Assembly: GCA_000433415.1 (NCBI GenBank)
Contig: FR890466.1
Span: 1 to 7,418 of the forward strand
Direction of reading: 5' to 3'
Origin: Clostridium sp. CAG:448
GTDB taxonomy: Bacteria; Bacillota; Clostridia; Oscillospirales; CAG-272
DNA: 7,418 bases
Notes under the pieces: generated by a model
Database searches by the model: none
The model's input: the letters and a program-made list of their open reading frames with translations, nothing else
Told to the model about the DNA's origin: nothing
Part shown: positions 1-5,162 of the stretch, piece by piece
Layout of the letters: the number at the start of each line of letters is the position of its first letter
How positions within the stretch are numbered: position 1 is the first letter of the stretch
Translations under genes and position numbers: made by a program

Positions 1-1161
1 TGTACCCGCCGTTTTCTTTCCGTCCGCATCCCGGTCTTTTGCCGAAGCATTTTCCGGTTCCGCCGGCACCCCGTCGGTCCGTTTCTTCTTTTCTTTCTTT
101 TCCTGTTTTTCCCGCTTCCTGCGCGCCTTGACGGTAGGCACCGGCGCGCCCTCTTGCCCCTCGTTTTCTTCGGGGAACGCCTGCGTACCGGGATACGCCT
201 GTGCGCTGACCTGCATGGCACGTAGCGCCTCGGCGGAAAAGTCCGATTTCTTCTCTGCAAACGTCAGTTTAACCGTGTCAATCGTTTCACGGTACATAAA
301 AACATAATTATCCAAAATATCCCGCGCGCACAGAACCACCTCCGCACCGTCGCGGATCAGCTGATTGGTTCCCGCCGCATTGCGGTTTCCTATATTGCCG
401 GGAATCGCATAGACGTCACGTCCCTGCATAATGGCATGACGCGCGGTGATCATCGCACCGCTTCCCTCGTCTGCCTCTACCACCAGCGTCCCCTGCGACA
501 GTCCGCTGATCAGGCGGTTGCGGATCGGGAAATGGCGTCCGCTCGGCGGCGTGCCGGGCGCAAATTCGGTCATGACCGCGCCGTGCGCCAAAATCGCCTC
601 CATCAGACCGGCATGCTGACGCGGATAGACCACGTCAATCCCGGAACCGAGAATTGCAACCGTTCGTCCGCCGCCGGTAACGGCACCGCATGCGGAAACG
701 CCATCAATCCCCAGCGCCATACCGCTGACCACCACGGCACCTGCCGCCGCCAGTTCATAAGCTATTTTATACGCAGTCTGCATACCGTATGCACTCATAC
801 TGCGTTTTCCCACCATGGCAATGGAAAGCCGGCGGGAGAAATCCGGCAATTCGCCGCGCCAATACAGCACGGCAGGCGGATCCTTAAGGGCACGCAACGC
901 ATGCGGATAATGCTCATCGCCGTAAATCAGAATTCCGACGCCGTTTTCCTGACAGAACCGCAGAACGCGGTATGTCTCGGTCAGATCCTTGTCGCTCAGC
1001 ACCCGGCACAGCCGTTCGGAAGCGCCCGCCTCGCGCAGTTCTTCTTCCGTGGCGTGAAACACGCCGTAAAAGGAGCCGAGTTTTTCAAGCAATGACGGAT
1101 ATTCCGCATTGCCAGCTCCCACATGCAACGCAAGCCAAACGGCAAATAATGCTTCCTGCAC
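1..1161 (-). CDS. dprA: DNA processing protein DprA (partial, 3' end off window)
   Basis: DprA (Smf) binds single-stranded DNA and loads RecA during natural transformation. It acts in the cytoplasm and is widespread even in species not known to be competent. The frame is open for 387 codons to the window edge. An N-terminal helical region of about 100 residues leads into the Rossmann-like core: SGMALGIDG near residue 146, VAILGSGIDVVYP near 168, FPIRNRLISGLS near 211, EADEGSGAMITARHA near 229, and AIPGNIGNRNAAGTNQLI near 252. These match the family closely. The usual early VGSR motif reads VGKR here. After about residue 300 comes a low-complexity charged tail rich in K, R and E (KARRKREKQEKKEKK near 345). 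The winged-helix C-terminal domain common in this family would lie outside the window. The start is GTG at 1161, chosen because AGGAGG sits 7 nt upstream. It lies 90 nt downstream of the methyltransferase stop. topA often follows in Firmicutes but cannot be checked here. Confidence 0.93.
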   Translation of the reverse strand, partial: MQEALFAVWLALHVGAGNAEYPSLLEKLGSFYGVFHATEEELREAGASERLCRVLSDKDLTETYRVLRFCQENGVGILIYGDEHYPHALRALKDPPAVLYWRGELPDFSRRLSIAMVGKRSMSAYGMQTAYKIAYELAAAGAVVVSGMALGIDGVSACGAVTGGGRTVAILGSGIDVVYPRQHAGLMEAILAHGAVMTEFAPGTPPSGRHFPIRNRLISGLSQGTLVVEADEGSGAMITARHAIMQGRDVYAIPGNIGNRNAAGTNQLIRDGAEVVLCARDILDNYVFMYRETIDTVKLTFAEKKSDFSAEALRAMQVSAQAYPGTQAFPEENEGQEGAPVPTVKARRKREKQEKKEKKKRTDGVPAEPENASAKDRDADGKKTAGT

Positions 1162-1251
1162 AACCGCCCCTCCTTCACAGAAAAATACACTTAAGACTTC
1201 ACACCGCGTCATTCCGACGGTGTCTTTCCATTGTGAAACATCAAAAGAGCC

Positions 1252-2112
1252 TTACCGTCTTTTTCCTCTCTGCAACTCCCATGCCAGAATCGCTCCCGCA
1301 ACGCCGGCGTTCAGGGATTCCACACCGGGGCGCATGGGAATGTATACCGTGCGTCCGCACGCCTCCAGCGTTTCGCGGCACAGCCCGTGTCCCTCGTTGC
1401 CGATCACGGCGCAATCGCCGGGGCAAAAATCAAACGAGCCGAGGCACTGTGCGTCGCGGTCAAGCGCCGCCGCAAAAACGCGGTGCCCCATCGCGCGCAG
1501 CGCACGCACCGCATCCGGCAGGCAGTCAACACACAAAATCGGCTGGGTAAACAGCGTCCCCATCGCCCCTCTGACCGTCCGCGGGTGGTACAGGTCGGCA
1601 CAGTCGGCACTGCAGATGATAAAATCCACCCCCAATGCCGCCGCAGACCGGATCAGCGCTCCCATATTCAGCGGATCGCGCACCGACTCCAAAAGCAGGA
1701 CGGTATCCGTGTTTTGAGGCACAAACGCCTGCTCGCCGCCGTCGGTAAAAATACGGTCATTATATATTGTAGCAATTTTATGGAATTTGTCAATACGGTT
1801 TGCCACACTTATTACGCCATCCGGGGCATTTTCCAGAGAAATTTTTTCAAACAGCGCGTCGGCAAGTACCAAAATCCGGCAATCCAGCGCCGCGCGCTCC
1901 ACGCCGTACAGTGTCGACAGGCGCTCAAAAACCGCGCTTTCCCTGCTCTGCGACACCAAGAGATAGGCAAGCTCTACCCCCTTGGACGCCGCCTCGCCCA
2001 GCAGTTTGACGCCGTCAAACCGGAATCGCCCCGTCTTTTCCCGCGCTTTCCGGTCGCAAAGGGCAACCGCCTCGGATACATACCGGTTCTGCCTTGAAGT
2101 GATGATTTCCAT
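1252..2112 (-). CDS. SpoU/TrmH-family RNA 2'-O-methyltransferase
   Basis: This 286-residue protein is a SPOUT-class (trefoil-knot) methyltransferase that would use S-adenosylmethionine to methylate the 2'-OH of a ribose in rRNA or tRNA. The N-terminal part (about 1-110) resembles the substrate-binding domain, with ITSRQNRYVSE at 4 and RFDGVKLLGEA at 31. The catalytic domain has the three family motifs: DPLNMGALIRSAAALG at 146 (Asn149 and the catalytic-type Arg155), IGNEGHGL at 237, and IPMRPGVESLNAGVAGAILA at 258. Motif 3 reads ESLNAGVA where ESLNVSVA is more usual. The start is ATG at 2112, with a GGGGAGGAG ribosome binding site 7 nt upstream. The frame stays open further upstream but has no family similarity there. 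No clear promoter lies between it and the rplT terminator, so read-through is likely. Related Firmicutes genes often follow rplT. The target nucleotide cannot be told from sequence. Confidence 0.9.
   Translation of the reverse strand: MEIITSRQNRYVSEAVALCDRKAREKTGRFRFDGVKLLGEAASKGVELAYLLVSQSRESAVFERLSTLYGVERAALDCRILVLADALFEKISLENAPDGVISVANRIDKFHKIATIYNDRIFTDGGEQAFVPQNTDTVLLLESVRDPLNMGALIRSAAALGVDFIICSADCADLYHPRTVRGAMGTLFTQPILCVDCLPDAVRALRAMGHRVFAAALDRDAQCLGSFDFCPGDCAVIGNEGHGLCRETLEACGRTVYIPMRPGVESLNAGVAGAILAWELQRGKRR
1766..1793 (-). promoter_or_regulatory. candidate internal SigA-type promoter toward dprA
   Basis: Inside the methyltransferase gene, read on the minus strand, TTGACA (1793-1788) is followed after 16 nt by TACAAT (1771-1766). 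It sits in an unusually A/T-rich patch of an otherwise GC-rich gene. It would give dprA its own transcript. The match may instead reflect the codons for residues ...IDKFHKIATIYND..., so function is an inference. Confidence 0.35.
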
Positions 2113-2200
2113 ACGCTTTCTCCTCCCCGCCGGCACATCCCGACGTTTCCCGATTTTCCCGTCCTTCTGTCCCCGGACGGTGCAGCGGGCTCCCTTCCAT

Positions 2201-2230
2201 AACAAAAACCCGGTCATCCGCCGGGTTTTC
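2201..2230 (-). terminator. rho-independent terminator of the infC-rpmI-rplT operon
   Basis: On the minus strand, AAAACCCGG pairs perfectly with CCGGGTTTT around a 7-nt loop (9 bp), and the run ends TTTTTGTT. It begins 7 nt after the rplT stop codon. Position, stem and T tract all fit an intrinsic terminator. Because the stem also has an A tract at its 5' side, it could work in both directions. Confidence 0.88.
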
Positions 2231-2236
2231 GGTTGT

Positions 2237-2593
2237 TTATGCCAACGCAGCCTTTGCCTTCTCGCAAAGAGCGGCAAATGCATCCTTGTTGTTGACTGCC
2301 ATTTCAGCCAGCATCTTTCTGTTCAGAGCGATGTTCGCTTTCTTCAGACCGTGCATAAACGTGGAATAGTTCATGCCGTTGACCTTCGCCTGTGCGGAAA
2401 TTCTGGTAATCCACAGAGAACGGAAGTCTCTCTTCTTCATCTTTCTGCCGGCGAACGCATAGTTACCGCTCTTCATGACGGCTTGCTTTGCCATCTTGAA
2501 ATGCTTGGACTTTGCTCCCCAGTAACCCTTCGCAGCCTTCAGAATCTTATTTCTTCTCTTGCGCGTCATCATCGCGCCCTTAACTCTTGCCAT
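2237..2593 (-). CDS. rplT: 50S ribosomal protein bL20
   Basis: bL20 is an early-assembly protein of the large subunit that binds 23S rRNA; in several bacteria it also represses its own operon. The protein has 118 residues, the normal length. The start MARVKGAMMTRKRRNKILK is the basic N-terminal extension. AKGYWGAKSKHFKMAKQAV (21-39), KKRDFRSLWITRI (53-65) and the C-terminal MNYSTFMHGLKKANIALNRK (74-93) match the family throughout. ATG at 2593 has GGGAGGT about 8 nt upstream. It lies 28 nt after rpmI and is the last gene before the terminator, so it is the distal gene of infC-rpmI-rplT. Confidence 0.97.
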   Translation of the reverse strand: MARVKGAMMTRKRRNKILKAAKGYWGAKSKHFKMAKQAVMKSGNYAFAGRKMKKRDFRSLWITRISAQAKVNGMNYSTFMHGLKKANIALNRKMLAEMAVNNKDAFAALCEKAKAALA

Positions 2594-2621
2594 TATTCTT
2601 AACCTCCCGTCTCAATTCGGA

Positions 2622-2816
2622 TTACTTCCGGATCAGTTCTCTGATGTTTGCCGTCATTGCCCCAGAAAGGATCGCGCCGGTGCGCAGATGTCTCTTTCTC
2701 TTGCGGTCCTTGATACCCAGCTTATGACGGTGCTGGTTGTGGTTCATCTTCACTTTACCTGTTCCGGTCACGGAAAATCTCTTGGCGGAAGCACGGTGTG
2801 TCTTTACTTTTCCCAT
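2622..2816 (-). CDS. rpmI: 50S ribosomal protein bL35
   Basis: bL35 is a small basic protein of the large ribosomal subunit. It has 64 residues, the usual size. The opening MGKVKTHRASAKRFSVTGTGKV is the family signature (typically MPKMKTHRGAAKRF). The middle block HRHKLGIKDRKRKRHLR (29-45) matches the lysine/arginine-rich segment. The C-terminal half is less conserved. ATG at 2816 is preceded by AGGAG with a 10-nt spacer. It follows infC after a 93-nt gap filled with three hairpins and precedes rplT by 28 nt. Confidence 0.96.
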   Translation of the reverse strand: MGKVKTHRASAKRFSVTGTGKVKMNHNQHRHKLGIKDRKRKRHLRTGAILSGAMTANIRELIRK

Positions 2817-2843
2817 TTGATTTGCACTCCTTTTCTCTTTTCT

Positions 2844-2905
2844 GGCGACAGCGTCGCCCCGGGGGACAGCCGAAGCCGTCCTATCAATCAGACCCGCAGC
2901 GCGGG
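2844..2905 (-). promoter_or_regulatory. three tandem stem-loops between infC and rpmI
   Basis: Read on the minus strand, the infC-rpmI gap folds into three adjacent hairpins. They are CCCGC-GCT-GCGGG (2905-2893), GGACGGC-TTCG-GCTGTCC (2881-2864, seven pairs with one G-U and a stable UUCG tetraloop), and GGCGAC-GCT-GTCGCC (2858-2844). None is followed by a T run, so they are not intrinsic terminators. They end 27 nt before the rpmI start. Roles in mRNA stability, processing or L20-dependent control are possible but inferred. Confidence 0.6.
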
Positions 2906-2909
2906 CTTT

Positions 2910-3452
2910 TCATGAATCGCTCTTTGCCGGCTTCTGCTGTGCGGGCACAATCATCATACTCATGTAGCGTCCGTCCAAAACCGGTTTTTTATCGATGGTT
3001 CCCACATCCGCGCAGCTGCCGGCAAAACGCTCGATAACCTCTTTGCCGATTGTCATATGACTCATCTCGCGCCCGCGGAATTTCATAACGACTTTGACCT
3101 TGTTGCCCGCTTCCAGGAACTTGCGCGCCTGCTTCGCCTTGGTTTCCAGATCGTGGTCGTCAATGCGGTAGGAAAGCTGGATTTCCTTGACCTCAATCAC
3201 CTGCTGCTTTTTCTTTGCTTCCTTCTCCCGTTTTTCCTTCTCGAAGCGGAACTTGCCGTAATCCATAATCTTGCATACCGGCGGTACCGCCTGCGGTGCC
3301 ATCATCACAAGGTCCAGTCCCTTGTCATAGGCAATGCGCAGCGCTGCGTCTGCACTCATGATTCCGAGAGTGTCGCCTTCCGCGCCGATCACCCGGATCT
3401 CCTTTGCTTTGATCTCCTCGTTGATCAACGTTTCTTTTGCGTTCGTGCTGAT
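2910..3452 (-). CDS. infC: translation initiation factor IF-3 (AUC start)
   Basis: IF-3 binds the 30S subunit, prevents early 50S joining and checks the start codon and initiator tRNA. The 180-residue product has the N-terminal domain (INEEIKAKEIRVIG at 10, then AYDKGLDLVMMAPQAVPPVC at 41 and KIMDYGKFRFEKEK at 61), a Lys/Glu-rich linker (72-90), and the C-terminal domain (KVKVVMKFRGREMSH at 118, DGRYMSMMIVP at 160). No ATG, GTG or TTG fits the N-terminus. The frame has an ATC at 3452 placed 8 nt after a perfect GGAGGT, and homologues begin about there. A rare start codon is the known self-control device of infC in E. coli (AUU). An ATG far upstream in the same frame belongs to untranslated leader. 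The first downstream TTG (codon 9) has no ribosome binding site. The gene heads the infC-rpmI-rplT operon. Confidence 0.95.
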   Translation of the reverse strand: MSTNAKETLINEEIKAKEIRVIGAEGDTLGIMSADAALRIAYDKGLDLVMMAPQAVPPVCKIMDYGKFRFEKEKREKEAKKKQQVIEVKEIQLSYRIDDHDLETKAKQARKFLEAGNKVKVVMKFRGREMSHMTIGKEVIERFAGSCADVGTIDKKPVLDGRYMSMMIVPAQQKPAKSDS

Positions 3453-3593
3453 AGGGGAACACCTCCAATAAAAATAAAATATGGTACCGAAGCATGACAC
3501 TCCCGTACCGACTTTTCCCATAGGAAAACAGATCATATCAACCGTACGCGCACAGCGGCACGGTGGAAACCGGGAAGGTCTCGCTTCATTTAC
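3453..3593 (-). promoter_or_regulatory. infC 5' leader with possible attenuator
   Basis: If transcription starts about 7 nt after the -10 box, infC has a leader near 140 nt. On the minus strand it holds a stem CCGTGC/GCGTACGG near 3560-3538. Later comes a hairpin GGTAC...GTACC (3509-3483) whose inner part GGAG/CTTC also pairs, followed by a T-rich run (ATATTTTATTTTTATT) just before the GGAGGT site. This resembles an intrinsic terminator. Firmicutes infC operons are known to carry L20-responsive leaders; assignment to that family is an inference from position and layout. Confidence 0.5.
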
Positions 3594-3599
3594 CCGTGT

Positions 3600-3628
3600 A
3601 TTATACCACACCACCCTTGATCTGTCAA
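3600..3628 (-). promoter_or_regulatory. consensus SigA promoter of infC-rpmI-rplT
   Basis: On the minus strand, TTGACA (3628-3623), a 17-nt spacer and TATAAT (3605-3600) form a perfect consensus promoter. TG one base before the -10 makes it an extended -10 as well. A/T tracts directly upstream (about 3630-3665) resemble an UP element. The expected transcription start is near 3593. The strength fits a ribosomal protein operon. Confidence 0.92.
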
Positions 3629-3670
3629 GAGCTTTTTGCAATATTTTTTGCCTGCGCGCAAAAATTTCAG

Positions 3671-3832
3671 CAAAAATGCAGGTAGCTGTTACCCGCCGGA
3701 TGCAGATAACAGGACTTGATTCTCGCGGCGCCACGCCGCTCGGTCAGCCGCGGTTCTGACGTGCCACCGGCACGTCATTCATTGCCGCTCTCCTTCAAGT
3801 CCGTTACGAAGTAACAGTTACCCGCCAAAAAT
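3671..3832 (-). mobile_element. 148-bp palindromic MITE-like element at the tRNA-Leu 3' end
   Basis: The body (3678-3825) is bounded by 15-bp inverted repeats. On the plus strand they read gcaggtagctgttac at the left and, inverted at the right, GCGGGTAACTGTTAC, matching at 13 of 15. Inverted similarity continues inward to GGACTTGA. Both ends are flanked by caaaaat (3671-3677 and 3826-3832), which looks like a 7-bp target-site duplication. Inside are a 9-bp hairpin (3757-3777), a 6-bp hairpin (3725-3739) and GTCAG/CTGAC (3743-3760). The right copy of caaaaat includes the tRNA discriminator base. No transposase is present, so any movement would depend on another element. A caveat is a third caaaaat at 3659-3665. 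A second reading is duplication of the tRNA 3' end, because 3671-3686 and 3826-3841 match at 14 of 16. This element, the A/T-rich 3629-3670 stretch, the promoter and the leader fill the 379-nt stretch without a clear protein gene. Confidence 0.55.
3744..3782 (-). CDS. possible 12-codon mini-ORF inside the palindromic element
   Basis: On the minus strand, ATG at 3782 opens a frame reading MNDVPVARQNRG then TGA. AAGGAG sits 7 nt upstream, which is ideal spacing. The frame overlaps the element's hairpins, so the codons may simply follow the RNA structure. There is no evidence of translation, and no known peptide is recognised. Confidence 0.15.
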   Translation of the reverse strand: MNDVPVARQNRG

Positions 3833-3911
3833 GCGGGTAACAGGACTTGAACCTGCACGAATGAACACAAGATCCTAAATCTTGCGCGTCTGCCAATTCC
3901 GCCATACCCGC
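3832..3911 (-). tRNA. tRNA-Leu(UAG)
   Basis: Read on the minus strand, an 80-nt cloverleaf has a perfect 7-bp acceptor stem (GCGGGTA/TACCCGC) and discriminator A. The D region GGCGGAATTGGCAGACGC is typical of leucine tRNAs. The anticodon stem CAAGA/TCTTG encloses TTTAGGA, giving anticodon UAG for CUN codons. The T arm is GCAGG-TTCAAGT-CCTGT. The variable arm is about 11 nt, short for a class II tRNA but able to form a small stem. CCA is not encoded. The discriminator base is part of the repeat flanking the palindromic element. Confidence 0.95.
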
Positions 3912-3920
3912 ATATGCGCT

Positions 3921-3949
3921 ATTCTATCATACTACCCGACCTTTGTCAA
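3921..3949 (-). promoter_or_regulatory. SigA promoter of tRNA-Leu
   Basis: On the minus strand, TTGACA (3949-3944), a 17-nt spacer and TAGAAT (3926-3921) with an extended -10 TG lie just upstream of the tRNA. The -10 ends 9 nt before the first tRNA base, leaving a very short leader. The -35 box contains the TGA stop of the (p)ppGpp synthetase gene (CCT TGA CAA). Confidence 0.85.
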
Positions 3950-4659
3950 GGGATTTGGTCAAAAATCCCCGGTGCGGCGTTTGCCGATTCCTCCACGCGC
4001 TTCTGGATTGCCTGCATCCGCAGATCCAGTGCCGCGCTTGCCTCGGCGCACTCAAACAGCTCCCGCTCGATCTCTTCCGCATCCGGAATATCCTTTTTGT
4101 AGCGGATTTTGTGCTCCAGGCTTGCCCACCAGTCCATGGAAATGGTGCGGAACTGCACCTCGACCTTCATCATCCGCTTCTGATTGTGCAAAAAAATCGG
4201 TGTTTCCACGATCAGGTGCAGACTGCGATAGCCGTTGTCCTTGGGGCTCTGTATGTAATCCTTTTTCTGAAGCAGTACAATGTCGTCCTGCCGCAGAAAC
4301 GCCTCGGACAGCATATAAATATCCGACGGAAAAGAGCAGATGACCCGCACGCCGGCAATATCGTTCAGATTCTTCTCAATGCTCTCCACTGAGAGCGGCA
4401 AACCGCGGCGCACCAGTTTATCCACAATGCTCTGCGGCGACTTGAGGCGGGTCTTGATGCTCTCGATCGGGTTGCGGTCGTATTGCAGGGACAACTCCTC
4501 ATTCAGCACGCTGAATTTGGTTTCCACCTCCATCATTGCACAGCGGTAATATGCCATCAGCTCCTTATAGGGCTGCGTATATGCCTCCATCCTGTCAATG
4601 ATTCCGCTCTCCGTCAGGCGGCGCATCAGAACCTTCTGGGACACTTCACTCAGATTCAT
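3946..4659 (-). CDS. small alarmone synthetase (GTP pyrophosphokinase, YwaC/RelP-like)
   Basis: This 237-residue protein is a single-domain RelA/SpoT-type nucleotidyltransferase. It would transfer pyrophosphate from ATP to GDP or GTP, making (p)ppGpp in the cytoplasm for the stringent response. Motifs in order are NPIESIKTRLKSPQSIVDKL (63-82, phosphate-binding basic residues), DIAGVRVICSF (100-110, acidic Asp of the active site), KDYIQSPKDNGYRSLHLIVE (133-152, GTP-site Tyr), VEVQFRT (166-172, catalytic-type Glu167) and WASLEHKIRYK (178-188). There is no HD hydrolase, TGS or ACT domain, so it can only synthesise. Details such as DYIQ.PK.NGYRSLHLI and WASLEHKI resemble B. subtilis YwaC (RelP) more than YjbM (RelQ), from memory. 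ATG at 4659 has AGGAG 6 nt upstream. It follows the GyrI-like gene by 32 nt, so they are likely co-transcribed. Many such enzymes are controlled at transcription. Confidence 0.92.
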   Translation of the reverse strand: MNLSEVSQKVLMRRLTESGIIDRMEAYTQPYKELMAYYRCAMMEVETKFSVLNEELSLQYDRNPIESIKTRLKSPQSIVDKLVRRGLPLSVESIEKNLNDIAGVRVICSFPSDIYMLSEAFLRQDDIVLLQKKDYIQSPKDNGYRSLHLIVETPIFLHNQKRMMKVEVQFRTISMDWWASLEHKIRYKKDIPDAEEIERELFECAEASAALDLRMQAIQKRVEESANAAPGIFDQIP

Positions 4660-4691
4660 ACCTCTCTCCTATCCATGAAAATCCGCTCGGA

Positions 4692-5162
4692 TCACAGCCG
4701 CCTGATCGGAAAGTAAAGCCAGCATCCGCCGTCCTCCGGCGCATAAAATTCCTGCACTGCGCCTTCCAGCGGAATATTGCGGTCCGCAAGGTAGGTCAGC
4801 ATTTCCGAAAATTCCTCACCGTCTCCGGACGGGACGCACAGATATTCAAATCCGGGCACATCCCAGTGCACCCAGCCCGCCGGCGCCACCGCGTCCTCGC
4901 GGCACTCCACGCCTGCAAGATAAAGACCTCGGCTGTACTCCTCGTCCCAGGGCAGAAAAGAGCGGCTCTGATCGGTCATGGCGCCCCAGACGCGGATGCC
5001 CTCCTCTTCCCCGGTCATTTTGACCAACGGCGCGATTTCGGAGAAATGCGCGTTTGCGTCCCGCCAGAGCGCCGCAATGAAATCCGCACCGTCGGCGGTG
5101 CTGCCCTCTTTGCCAAGCAGACTGAACGCCTCTCTGACCACCTTTTTCGGCTCTGTCATCAT
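4692..5162 (-). CDS. GyrI-like small-molecule-binding domain protein
   Basis: This 156-residue protein is a stand-alone GyrI-like (AraC effector-binding type) domain, with no DNA-binding helix-turn-helix. Such domains bind small, often hydrophobic or cationic ligands; some relatives sequester or hydrolyse compounds. The recognisable parts are FSLLGKEGSTADGADFIAAL (13-32), HFSEIAPL (39-46), WGAMTDQSRSF (59-69), GLYLAGVEC (79-87), GFEYLCVPSG (104-113) and the terminal WLYFPIRRL. Glu86 and the aromatic residues lie where the ligand pocket is expected in the fold. The prmA stop and the start overlap as TGATGATG. The first ATG is at 5162, and the second at 5159 has better spacing (7 nt) from GGAGG, so either may be used. 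It may be coupled to prmA and to the downstream alarmone synthetase. The ligand is unknown. Confidence 0.85.
   Translation of the reverse strand: MMTEPKKVVREAFSLLGKEGSTADGADFIAALWRDANAHFSEIAPLVKMTGEEEGIRVWGAMTDQSRSFLPWDEEYSRGLYLAGVECREDAVAPAGWVHWDVPGFEYLCVPSGDGEEFSEMLTYLADRNIPLEGAVQEFYAPEDGGCWLYFPIRRL

Noticed and set aside
436..1095. 219-codon open frame on the plus strand
   Set aside because: It lies antisense to dprA, whose minus-strand frame has clear family motifs. The plus-strand translation shows no recognisable domain and no ribosome binding site was seen.
1201..1223. Inverted repeat ACACCG/CGGTGT between the methyltransferase and dprA
   Set aside because: Only 6 bp with an 11-nt loop and no T tract, so not a convincing terminator.
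2015..2200. 61-codon minus-strand frame starting just after the rplT terminator
   Set aside because: No ribosome binding site, starts in the terminator tail, and runs out of frame into the methyltransferase gene.
2113..2283. Upstream extension of the methyltransferase to an ATG at 2283
   Set aside because: It would start inside rplT and cross the terminator; the ATG at 2112 has a strong ribosome binding site and matches family N-termini.
3453..3734. Upstream in-frame extension of infC to an ATG at 3734
   Set aside because: It would begin upstream of the consensus promoter, inside the palindromic element, and adds 94 residues that IF-3 homologues lack.
3678..3825. tRNA attachment site of a large integrated element
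   Set aside because: Only 148 bp separates the repeats and no integrase or phage gene is present, so a classic genomic island is not supported, though a remnant is not excluded.
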